Positions 1-7,251 of a DNA stretch of 9,391 bases are shown here, piece by piece (the stretch's first letter is position 1; every line of letters starts with the position of its first letter). The notes beneath the pieces were generated by a model that searched no databases, was not told the origin of the DNA, and was given only the letters and a program-made list of their open reading frames with translations. The stretch comes from Hermodarchaeum sp048939595 (GTDB taxonomy: Archaea > Asgardarchaeota > Hermodarchaeia > Hermodarchaeales > Hermodarchaeaceae): contig JBHLPI010000077.1 of NCBI GenBank assembly GCA_048939595.1, positions 1 through 9,391 of the forward strand. Reading direction: 5' to 3'. The position numbers and the translations under genes are program-made.

Positions 1-2279
1 GAGATTCTTTGCCCGCGGACAGCTTGCTGTCCCACACTAGCGGCCATTTGTGCAAGGTTGAGAGGATTTCCCTTTGCCCCGGTTCCAGTCATAATCACGG
101 CATGTTTATCGAGGCCTAGTTGTTGTTCGGCAACTTCACCAGCTTCGTCACGAGCACGAGCAAGGATTTCAATCATTTTCATCTCAAAGGTTTCTTCAAG
201 TGAGCGACCAGGAAGCCGTTGGAGTTCATCAGCCTCATATATTTGGACTAGTTGGCTTCCTTCTTGCTCTGCATCGGAGAGAATTTGTTCAATCCGACGT
301 ATTGCGGTTGGTGAAAGAATAACATCATCAATTCCCATACTAAAGCCCATGTTAGTGATCAGCACCACTAATAGTGGGCAAATTGCATCGAGGAATCTTC
401 GAGCCGCGGCGTTACCGTAATCTTTTGCGATTCGGTGAAGGACGCTTTCAGGTTGTGCGGCACCAATCGCCTTTTTGTCAATTACCCCGGCAAGGAGTTG
501 TCCATCACGAATGAAGACGTAAGCATCATACGGACAAGCCTCTTTTTCACAGACATCACATTTCTGGCAGATTCGCGCTTTCAACGAAAGGTTAAGACCC
601 TTCGGGAGTAACATACTGAAAATTTGCTTTCCAGTCCACATCGGTTCGGGATCAATAATGGTGGGTGGTGGGAGGTCCTCACGATATCCCGCGGATGCAA
701 GAAGCTGACAGGTCTGGCGTTTGTTGAAAACAGAATTCTTTCGGGTGAGTAAGAACGCTGACGAGATGTAGTCTTGGATTCCTCCAATGATTGGACCTCC
801 ATAACGTGGACTCAGAATCTGTTCCTGTACAAGCATCAATATTCGTGCTTCAGCCCGAGCTTCTTCACTTTGTGGGACATGAAGGTTCATTTCGTCACCA
901 TCAAAGTCGGCATTATATGGTGGGCAGACGACGAGGTGGAGCCGGAAAGTCCGATATTTCATTACTTTCACCTCGTGAGCCATAATGGACATCCTGTGAA
1001 GCGATGGTTGACGATTGAAGAGGACAATGTCGCCGGACCTCAGATGTCTTTCAATAACATAGCCGGGTGCTAATCCATCAGCATTTGTTTTTCGATCTTT
1101 CACATAACGGAGATCGATACGTTTACCATCAGGACGGACGACATAATTACAGCCAGGATAGCCTTGTGGTCCTTTCAAGACCAGTTCTCGCATATCTTCG
1201 ATATTCCATTCAGTGACGCGCTCAGGAACTGTTAGGGTCTTGGCAATTTCTGTGGGAACCCCAACTTCGTTGATGGATAGGTTGGGGTCGGGTGAAATTA
1301 CCGTACGAGCAGAGAAGTCGACACGTTTGCCTGAGAGGTTGCTTCGAAATCGTCCTTCTTTACCCTTCAGTCGCTGAGCTAGTGTTCGTAGGGCACGGCC
1401 TGATCGATGGCGAGCCGGTGGAATGCCAGAAACTTCATTGTTGAAGTAAGTTGTTATGTGGTATTGTAGAAGTTCCCAGAGGTCTTCTACAATGAGCTGG
1501 GGTGCTCCGGCTTCAATATTTTCTCGTAGTCGTTGATTAATTCGGATTACATCAACAAGCTTGTGGGTGAGGTCATCTTCGGATTTTACTCCAGATTCTA
1601 ACGTGATAGAGGGACGAACAGCAACAGGAGGTACGGGTTGGACGGTTAGAATCATCCATTCGGGTTTAGAGACACGGGTATCGATTCCCATGAGGAAATT
1701 ATCATCAGGAGTTATGCGTTCAAGTCGGTCACGAATATCAGTGGGAGTCATCCGGACGCTGCCTTCCATTTTCTCCTCATAGAAAGTGGTTGGCTTTTCG
1801 AATTTAATTTTATATTGTTCAGCCTCACAGTGGGGACAAGTTGTAGCCTTTCCTGCTTCTTTGAGGACTTCATCAGCAATTTCTTGGTCAAGATGGTTGT
1901 ATCTCTCATAATGAGCATCCATTTTTTCTTTGAACTTCTGCCATGATTCATCTTTCAGTTTTAGTCGAGCACAACGTCGACATAGAGCCTTAAGGAATTT
2001 TTTGATTTGTTTGGCAAAGCTCACATGGACAACTGGTCGAGCCAATTCGATATGTCCGAAGTGACCAGGGCATTCGCCAACGCGGTTTCCACAGGATTTA
2101 CATCGTTGACCGGGTTCAATAGTACCTAATTTGGGGTCCATGAGCCCTGAGGAAATAGGAAGACCGTCTTCGTCGTAAGTGTCAGCAGTAATAACCTGTG
2201 TGACACTCATTTTGCGAATGATTTCCGGCGAGAGCAGCCCGAACCAGACACTGCCAACCTGCTTAAGTGGATGTGAAAT
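1..2279 (-). CDS. rpoA1: DNA-directed RNA polymerase subunit A' (Rpo1N), 3' end outside window
   Basis: Largest-subunit N-terminal part of archaeal RNA polymerase, carrying the catalytic metal site. About 759 codons are visible and no stop is reached. Numbering from the ATT at 2279-2277: N-terminal zinc site C60-x2-C63-x6-C70-x2-H73, second cysteine pairs C100/C103 and C148/C151, the catalytic NADFDGD motif at 456-462 (three Asp binding the active-site magnesium), and an additional C571-x2-C574-x2-C577-x4-C582 cluster. Translation is unbroken. The family's conserved N-terminus (GSVWFGLLSPEIIRKMSV) starts well upstream of the first ATG, which is codon 24 (2210-2208). The frame is closed by TAG at 2294-2292, so the only plausible start is ATT, 8 nt after AGGAGG (2293-2288). 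It follows rpoB by 25 nt, so the two are surely cotranscribed; rpoA2 is expected next, outside the window. Identity is certain; the start codon is inferred. Confidence 0.97.
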   Translation of the reverse strand, partial: MSHPLKQVGSVWFGLLSPEIIRKMSVTQVITADTYDEDGLPISSGLMDPKLGTIEPGQRCKSCGNRVGECPGHFGHIELARPVVHVSFAKQIKKFLKALCRRCARLKLKDESWQKFKEKMDAHYERYNHLDQEIADEVLKEAGKATTCPHCEAEQYKIKFEKPTTFYEEKMEGSVRMTPTDIRDRLERITPDDNFLMGIDTRVSKPEWMILTVQPVPPVAVRPSITLESGVKSEDDLTHKLVDVIRINQRLRENIEAGAPQLIVEDLWELLQYHITTYFNNEVSGIPPARHRSGRALRTLAQRLKGKEGRFRSNLSGKRVDFSARTVISPDPNLSINEVGVPTEIAKTLTVPERVTEWNIEDMRELVLKGPQGYPGCNYVVRPDGKRIDLRYVKDRKTNADGLAPGYVIERHLRSGDIVLFNRQPSLHRMSIMAHEVKVMKYRTFRLHLVVCPPYNADFDGDEMNLHVPQSEEARAEARILMLVQEQILSPRYGGPIIGGIQDYISSAFLLTRKNSVFNKRQTCQLLASAGYREDLPPPTIIDPEPMWTGKQIFSMLLPKGLNLSLKARICQKCDVCEKEACPYDAYVFIRDGQLLAGVIDKKAIGAAQPESVLHRIAKDYGNAAARRFLDAICPLLVVLITNMGFSMGIDDVILSPTAIRRIEQILSDAEQEGSQLVQIYEADELQRLPGRSLEETFEMKMIEILARARDEAGEVAEQQLGLDKHAVIMTGTGAKGNPLNLAQMAASVGQQAVRGQRI

Positions 2280-2287
2280 TCTTAATT

Positions 2288-2293
2288 CCTCCT
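2288..2293 (-). promoter_or_regulatory. Perfect Shine-Dalgarno AGGAGG deciding the rpoA1 start
   Basis: On the minus strand AGGAGG is followed by 8 nt (AATTAAGA) and then the ATT at 2279-2277. No ATG, GTG or TTG lies within 12 nt in any frame, and the other two frames meet TAA almost at once. The site lies in the 25-nt gap after the rpoB stop (2307-2305). It supports initiation at ATT rather than at the internal ATG 77 nt further on. Confidence 0.75.
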
Positions 2294-2304
2294 AAATTTT
2301 CTCC

Positions 2305-5300
2305 TTATGTTCTGTCAGTTAATTTCAGTCGTGGCCATATCCCAAGAGAGATGAGTTCCTGTAGGACAAGCTTGAAAGCGTACGACATCTCGACTTTGCT
2401 AATTGTTGTGGTTTTGGGAGCACATACTCGACATCGATATCGATCACGGTTTCGATCGTATTCGGCTAGCATGCCGCATTCTTCGCAAACCATCGCTGTA
2501 TATTTATCAGATTCTTCTAAGAGTCGTTCACGGAGAAGTAGAGCTGCTCCATGTCCGATTAGGCAGTCTCTTTCCATTTCTCCAAAACGTAACCCACCTT
2601 CTCGTGCTCTACCTTCTGTGGGTTGTCGAGTCAGAATCTGTACGGGTCCACGAGCCCGAGCATGCATTTTGTCTGCAACGAGATGGTGGAGCTTCTGATA
2701 GTAGACGACTCCAATGAAAAGATCAACATCGTATTTGTGCCCAGTTACTCCATTGTACATGGTTTCTCGGCCACTATACTTGAAACCAAGATTGAAGAGA
2801 TCTTGAAACATAGTTTCTAGTTTTTTCCCTGAGAAAGGCGTAGCATCGACGGATTGTCCCTGCAAACAACCGATTTTTCCACCCATGGACTCAAGAATCT
2901 GACCAAGCGTCATTCGGCTCGGAAATGCATGAGCGTTGACAACTAGATCAGGAACCACTCCAGTTTCTGTGAAAGGCATATCTTCTTGTGGTGCAAGGAG
3001 ACCGATAACACCTTTTTGACCATGGCGACTAGCAAACTTATCGCCTAGTTCGGGAACACGTTCATCGCGGACCTTAACCTTGACAAGACGGTTTCCATCT
3101 ATTGTCTCAGTGATGAGTACCTTGTCGATTGTTCCTTCTTCTCCGTGGCGGAGGCTAACCGATGTTTCACGTCGCTTGGGTCCGGGAACTTCAAGCTCTG
3201 TATATTCTTCTAGGAACCGTGGGGGGCTTGTCCGACCAATAAGAATCTCATCTCCCCCAACCTGAAATTCTGGCTCGATTATACCGTCTTCGCTAAGAAG
3301 GCGGTAAGCTTCAGAGGCTCGGTATCCACGAACTTCGCGGCTGGGAATTTCGAATTTATCCTCTTGCCCACCTGGGTACTTGCGTTCTTCAGCATCATAA
3401 CTTCGGAAAAAGGAAGACCGAGCGATTCCCCGTTCTATGGAGGCTTTGTTGATGACAAGTGCATCTTCGATATTATATCCTTGGAAGGAGTGAATGGCAA
3501 CAATGAAGTTTTGTCCTGCGGGTCGTCGATGGTACCCAATTACTTCCATGGGTCGAGTGGTCACTATTGGACGTTGCACATAGTGAAGAATGTGGCTGCG
3601 AGTGTCCACCCGAAGCCCAAAATTCGCCGAGTACAACCCAAGGGCTTGTTTAGCCATTCCGGCTTCGTAGGTATTACGTGGGGATTGGTTGTGTTCTGCA
3701 AAGGGTACAAGACTTGCACAAATTCCGAGAATGGTTTCCGGTACAATTTCTAGATGGGTGTGTTCAGGTGTAATATCCTCAAGGTTCATGGCTATGAGTG
3801 TGTTTTCTTCCTCTTCGGCATCGAGGTATTCAATAATGCCGGCTTTTATGAGGTCATCCCACGAAATTTCCCGATTTCGAACCCGTTCCACGTGTTGTTT
3901 CTCAAGGAGTGGTACCCCATCTTTGACAACGATGAGCGGTCGTCGAACCCGACCTGCATCAGAGTTAATCTGAATTTCGTTGGTATCAGGATAAAACGCG
4001 ACATTTACTTGGTCACTTAATTCGTTGCGTTGGCGGCGATCACGAAGGCGGGTGACCAATAACTCAGGTTGCGAATGGTTCCCTACAAATCGACCATTCA
4101 AATAGACATAAGTGCCTTTCTTTGTTGAACTAACTTTGGCGTCTATGGGTTGGACTTTGAGTGATAGAAGGGCCTCTTCGACTTCTGCTTCATCTGAGCC
4201 AACTGAAATGTAGGACATCAAGGCAAGGTTTTTGACCAGGCCACAGTTTGGGCCTTCTGGTGTTTCGTTTGGACATAGCTTCCCCCAGTGAGTGGGGTGA
4301 AGGTCACGGGCTTCGAAGTGGGGTTGGCTTCGGCTAAGGGGTGATACGACGCGGCGAAGGTGGCTAATGGAGGACATGTAGTTGACTCGATCGAGGAGTT
4401 GGCTGACTCCGGCTTTGCCACCAACCCAATTGCCTGTTGCGAGGGCATGGCGTAGCCTTTCAGTAATAACATCTGCGCGTACTGCAGTCTTGATGTTGGG
4501 TTTGCGCCCACGAGTTGCTGTCCTTTCTAATTGATATTTAATATCACGACAAAGATTGAGAAAAGCAACCCGAAAGAGACTGGTGAGCAAATCGCCAGCT
4601 AGTTTGAGCCGTTTATTCGAATAGTGATCTTTGTCATCTTCTTCACGTCGGTCGACACTTAGCTCCAAGAGGCGTTGCGTCATTTGGCCCACATAGTGAG
4701 CCTTGTTCACTGCGGATCCAGAGTCTGTGCCAATGTGGGGGAGAAGATAGCGGTTCAGCACCTGTTCAGCTCGACGAAGTCGATAATCTTTAGTTTGACC
4801 CACCGCAACCCGTTTCCCGATATAATCCAGTGCATTCTCACGGGTGGCTTTGGGATCCTTTGGAGCGACAAGGGATTCAGCTGCATGAAAGCTTGGAATT
4901 AACTCCTGAGCAAGGGTTGGATCGTCTGTTATTGCCGCGACGGTTTCACGGTCTGTAACTAATCCCAGAGCACGCATGAGGACGACTAAGGGAATCTTAC
5001 CTGGAACAGAAGGGAAGGAGACGCGAAAAGTATGATCAGCACGCCGTTCCATTGTAACTGGAGCTCGAAAACCGCGGGCCGTTGAGAACACCTTTGCCAT
5101 ATGTGTACATGAACTGCTGCTTGTGGCTTCTTCAATAAGAATGCGATTTGGTGCTAAGTCCTCCTGGGTTACGAGGACACGTTCAGAGCCGTTAATGATG
5201 AAATATCCACCGGGATCGTTTGGATCCTCACCCGCTTCAACGAGCTCTTCAGGGGTCATAGCGGAAAGGCGGCAAAAGGCGGATTTGAGCATTATCGGAA

Positions 5301-5667
5301 GCCGACCTACATAGACACTGGTGGTCTCCTCATCATATTCCATCCCGGTTTTTTCATCCCGATACACAGGAGTCATTTCCAAGTAAATGGGTGAGGAGTA
5401 GGTGAGGTTTCGAATCCGAGCCTCGGCTGGTGCAATGTTTCGAACTGAACCATCTGCTTCTCGAACGGAAGGATTTTGAATCTCAACCCGGCCTAAGCGT
5501 ACATAATAATTGGGAATATCTGGCTCGATTTTTCCAACATCACTGACGATTTGTTGAATCCGCCGTTCAACAAAGTAATTGTACGAGTCCAGATGCTGCC
5601 GGACTAAACCCTTCGATAGGAAGAAGGATTTCATAACTGCCCAACGGTCTTCAGACGAAAGTGCCAT
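2305..5667 (-). CDS. rpoB: DNA-directed RNA polymerase subunit B (Rpo2), unsplit
   Basis: Second-largest RNA polymerase subunit, 1120 aa, in the undivided form. Family landmarks appear in order: N-terminal RWAVMKSFFLSKGLVRQHLDS (about 8-28), GYFIINGSERVLVTQE (154-169), the fork region GKLCPNETPEGPNCGLVKNL (462-481), NQSPRNTYEAGMAKQALG (660-677), YNIEDALVINKAS (731-743), the active-site wall RDERVPELGDKFASRHGQKG (867-886) and ARGPVQILTRQPTEGRAREG (1005-1024). A C-terminal zinc site is formed by C1061, C1064, C1079 and C1082. The start ATG is preceded by GAGGG with 6 nt spacing, and the first residues match the usual family N-terminus. In methanogens and halophiles this gene is cut into B'' and B'; here it is continuous. 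It is first in an operon with rpoA1. Neither strand upstream shows rpoH, its common partner. Confidence 0.99.
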   Translation of the reverse strand: MALSSEDRWAVMKSFFLSKGLVRQHLDSYNYFVERRIQQIVSDVGKIEPDIPNYYVRLGRVEIQNPSVREADGSVRNIAPAEARIRNLTYSSPIYLEMTPVYRDEKTGMEYDEETTSVYVGRLPIMLKSAFCRLSAMTPEELVEAGEDPNDPGGYFIINGSERVLVTQEDLAPNRILIEEATSSSSCTHMAKVFSTARGFRAPVTMERRADHTFRVSFPSVPGKIPLVVLMRALGLVTDRETVAAITDDPTLAQELIPSFHAAESLVAPKDPKATRENALDYIGKRVAVGQTKDYRLRRAEQVLNRYLLPHIGTDSGSAVNKAHYVGQMTQRLLELSVDRREEDDKDHYSNKRLKLAGDLLTSLFRVAFLNLCRDIKYQLERTATRGRKPNIKTAVRADVITERLRHALATGNWVGGKAGVSQLLDRVNYMSSISHLRRVVSPLSRSQPHFEARDLHPTHWGKLCPNETPEGPNCGLVKNLALMSYISVGSDEAEVEEALLSLKVQPIDAKVSSTKKGTYVYLNGRFVGNHSQPELLVTRLRDRRQRNELSDQVNVAFYPDTNEIQINSDAGRVRRPLIVVKDGVPLLEKQHVERVRNREISWDDLIKAGIIEYLDAEEEENTLIAMNLEDITPEHTHLEIVPETILGICASLVPFAEHNQSPRNTYEAGMAKQALGLYSANFGLRVDTRSHILHYVQRPIVTTRPMEVIGYHRRPAGQNFIVAIHSFQGYNIEDALVINKASIERGIARSSFFRSYDAEERKYPGGQEDKFEIPSREVRGYRASEAYRLLSEDGIIEPEFQVGGDEILIGRTSPPRFLEEYTELEVPGPKRRETSVSLRHGEEGTIDKVLITETIDGNRLVKVKVRDERVPELGDKFASRHGQKGVIGLLAPQEDMPFTETGVVPDLVVNAHAFPSRMTLGQILESMGGKIGCLQGQSVDATPFSGKKLETMFQDLFNLGFKYSGRETMYNGVTGHKYDVDLFIGVVYYQKLHHLVADKMHARARGPVQILTRQPTEGRAREGGLRFGEMERDCLIGHGAALLLRERLLEESDKYTAMVCEECGMLAEYDRNRDRYRCRVCAPKTTTISKVEMSYAFKLVLQELISLGIWPRLKLTDRT

Positions 5668-5744
5668 ATTATACCCTCAGAGACAAATCTGCTCAGTTTG
5701 CGACGCAATCCCACCCTCATCAGACGGCATCACACTTCCATGAG

Positions 5745-5762
5745 CCCATATAGCTATAGCCC
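5745..5762 (-). promoter_or_regulatory. Candidate TATA element of the rpoB operon
   Basis: Read on the minus strand, the block GGGCTATAGCTATATGGG is the most TATA-like stretch upstream of rpoB. If used, transcription would begin roughly 25 nt downstream, giving a 5' leader of about 55-60 nt before the ATG at 5667. The block is nearly self-complementary, so it could also be a protein-binding site. No purine-rich BRE is obvious. This is pattern-based only. Confidence 0.3.
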
Positions 5763-5875
5763 GCATGAGAAACGTGGAACCCTGTGTCCTATGAAGCAGA
5801 ACGGGAACAGTGTCTCATCGGTAATTTTGCCCAGGCAGAAACATGCGGCGCCAAACCAGCCGTCGCTCCAGCGAA

Positions 5876-5888
5876 GCAGACCGTCTGC
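5876..5888. repeat. 13-nt palindrome GCAGACCGTCTGC
   Basis: Two perfect 6-nt arms flank a single central C. The one-base gap is too small for an RNA hairpin loop without opening pairs, so a dimeric DNA-binding site is the simpler reading. It is about 210 nt upstream of rpoB and 80 nt beyond the tnpB stop. Function unknown. Confidence 0.4.
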
Positions 5889-5925
5889 GGAGTTACGCCG
5901 ACAATGTACAAACGCCTTTTTAAGC

Positions 5926-5961
5926 TTTCGATTAAACGCTTGGGGTTTCGATTAAACGCTT
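5926..5961. repeat. Two direct copies of TTTCGATTAAACGCTT beyond the tnpB 3' end
   Basis: Exact 16-nt copies lie at 5926-5941 and 5946-5961, 20 nt apart start to start, beginning 7 nt beyond the tnpB stop codon. On the RNA strand of tnpB each copy can form a short hairpin (AAGC or similar pairing with GCTT and TTT with AAA, with a bulged G). Subterminal repeats and hairpins at this place are typical of the right end of IS200/IS605 elements, where the omega RNA ends and the guide begins. The exact element boundary cannot be fixed from one copy. Confidence 0.6.
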
Positions 5962-6070
5962 TGTGAACTACCCTTTCCTTACGGATTGGGTTTCCTGCTT
6001 CATTGTTTCAGCCAGTGCTGACAGCTCCACAGGCCCTTCCCGAGGTTCCCTCGGTGCCAATATAGAGTGA
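5926..6070 (-). ncRNA. Putative omega (guide) RNA region at the 3' end of tnpB
   Basis: TnpB nucleases use an RNA made from the 3' end of their own gene and the adjoining right end. The matching segment here contains a perfect hairpin inside the coding region, CCGAGG-GAA-CCTCGG (6040-6054 on the minus strand), followed by the stop codon and the two 16-nt repeats. Boundaries are estimates. By analogy with known elements the guide would be read from sequence immediately beyond the repeats, around 5905-5925. Confidence 0.35.
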
Positions 6071-7170
6071 AGTCCTATTTTCTTAATGTTTTTTGCGGCA
6101 TTGATATCTCGATCATGATGGATTTCACATTTGGCACAAACCCATTCACGATCTGCTATTTGGAGCGTATTATTCTTGAATCCGCAAGCTGAACAGAGTT
6201 TACTTGTGGACTCAAAACGCCCAATTTCGATTAAGTTTACGCCGTTTATTTCGGCTTTATCCTTCAGCATTTGAAGAAAATTTGACCATGCCGCATCTGA
6301 AATCTGTCTTGCTAGCTTTCTGTTCCGCAACATACCACGGACGTTTAAACTCTCCACGATAATCGTTTGGTTCTCACGAATTAGTCGGGTGGATAGTTTC
6401 TGTTGAAAATCCATTCGTTGATTGGTAATTCGTTCATAGCATAGGGCTAGCTTTTTTCTTGCTTTCTCACGATTTCTGGATCCCTTACCCTTTCTACTTA
6501 GTCTGCGATGAAGGCATTGTAACCTTTTAATTGCCTGTTGGATGTGTCGTGGATTTCTGATTTTATCACCAGTAGATAAAGTGACGTATGAAGAGAGGCC
6601 GACGTCAATCCCTACTGAGCTTTCTTTGGTGATTTGCTTCTTTCTAGGAGGACGGTCACTATCATCAACAACGATACAAATGAAGAACTTACCTGTTTTA
6701 GTAGAAACTATAATGCATTGTTTAGGGTTGCCCTGAAATCTTCTATGGAAAACGACCTTCACTTTTCCAATTTTCGGAAGATAAACTCGTTGGGTTTTAA
6801 AATCAACTTTAAAGAAATTTGGGACAACAAAGGACTGACGATGAGCTTTTCTGCTCTTGAACTTCGGATATCCTGGATTCTCTCCGCGCTTGACTCGTCG
6901 GAAGAATTGTTGATAAGCTAGAACCACTCGCTTAATGGCTTGATAAAGAGAAGCAGAGTAAGCATCCTTGAGAAAGTGATGTTCCTGTTTCAGACTTGGA
7001 AGCAGGTAATTCATGTCGAACCAGCTGAGACATTTACCACTGGTTTCATAGGCGAGTTTCTTTTGTTCCAAGGCCCAGTTATAAACAAACCGACAAGCAT
7101 CAATATTAATCTGAATTTGTTCATGTTGAAACTTATTCGGGTATAATCGATACCTGTAGGTTCGCAGCAT
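5968..7170 (-). CDS. tnpB: IS200/IS605-family TnpB RNA-guided nuclease (lone, no tnpA)
   Basis: TnpB is the RNA-guided DNA endonuclease of IS200/IS605 and IS1341-type elements and the ancestor of Cas12. This 400-aa copy looks complete: N-terminal helix-turn-helix domain (about 1-45, starting MLRTYRYRLYPN), the central GYPKFKSRK segment (100-108), and a RuvC nuclease with D189 in VGIDVGLS, E273 in IIVESLNVRG and the D353-R-D355 motif in HHDRDINAAKNI. A zinc ribbon is formed by C326/C329 and C345/C348. All catalytic positions are present, so it may be active. No TnpA lies in the window, so it is an IS1341-like solo element depending on a transposase elsewhere or retained for its nuclease. No Shine-Dalgarno precedes the ATG; a TATA-like stretch about 25 nt upstream suggests a leaderless transcript. 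It sits between rpoB and a divergent HEPN gene. Confidence 0.95.
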   Translation of the reverse strand: MLRTYRYRLYPNKFQHEQIQINIDACRFVYNWALEQKKLAYETSGKCLSWFDMNYLLPSLKQEHHFLKDAYSASLYQAIKRVVLAYQQFFRRVKRGENPGYPKFKSRKAHRQSFVVPNFFKVDFKTQRVYLPKIGKVKVVFHRRFQGNPKQCIIVSTKTGKFFICIVVDDSDRPPRKKQITKESSVGIDVGLSSYVTLSTGDKIRNPRHIQQAIKRLQCLHRRLSRKGKGSRNREKARKKLALCYERITNQRMDFQQKLSTRLIRENQTIIVESLNVRGMLRNRKLARQISDAAWSNFLQMLKDKAEINGVNLIEIGRFESTSKLCSACGFKNNTLQIADREWVCAKCEIHHDRDINAAKNIKKIGLHSILAPREPREGPVELSALAETMKQETQSVRKG

Positions 7171-7185
7171 GCAATTAGGTTCTAC

Positions 7186-7233
7186 ATTAAATTATTTGAA
7201 GTACTCAAATTACTTTGCATTTACTGTACTCAA
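7186..7233. promoter_or_regulatory. Shared divergent control region with palindrome and GTACTCAA repeats
   Basis: Between tnpB (leftward) and the HEPN gene (rightward) lies an AT-rich core ATTAAATTATTT (7186-7197) that could act as a TATA box for either direction. It overlaps an exact inverted repeat ATTTGA-AGTAC-TCAAAT (7194-7210), and GTACTCAA occurs directly at 7201-7208 and again at 7226-7233. The hairpin could alternatively be the subterminal left-end structure of the tnpB element. Confidence 0.4.
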
Positions 7234-7242
7234 CCAAAAAAT

Positions 7243-7248
7243 GGGGGA
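7243..7248 (+). promoter_or_regulatory. Shine-Dalgarno-like GGGGGA before a TTG start
   Basis: The purine run lies 3 nt before TTG 7252 and 6 nt before TTG 7255. The overlapping ATG at 7241 is in another frame, so the gene must start at one of the two TTG codons; spacing favours 7255. Confidence 0.5.
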
Positions 7249-7251
7249 ATA

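Larger units (their letters stand above)
5668..5921. other. GC-rich intergenic region upstream of rpoB, possible gene relic
   Basis: No convincing gene lies here, and rpoH is not recognisable on either strand. On the plus strand the frame after the TGA at 5766-5768 reads ETWNPVSYEAEREQCLIG and continues through AKPAVAPAKQTVCGVTPT with high-GC third positions, unlike the AT-rich genes to the right. It has no ATG near its beginning and runs into the 16-nt repeats before stopping at 5964-5966. It may be the tail of a decayed gene or structured RNA, for example a second IS605-type remnant; I do not recognise it. The 13-nt palindrome GCAGACCGTCTGC lies at 5876-5888. Confidence 0.35.

Noticed and set aside
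2267..2698. 143-codon plus-strand frame opposite the rpoB end and rpoA1 start
   Set aside because: It is antisense to rpoB coding sequence whose zinc site and C-terminus are clearly conserved; no ribosome site or family likeness.
3364..4020. Overlapping plus-strand frames opposite the middle of rpoB
   Set aside because: Antisense shadows of a highly conserved gene; their composition follows the rpoB codons.
5926..5961. CRISPR array
   Set aside because: Only two 16-nt copies with a 4-nt gap; no spacers and no cas genes.
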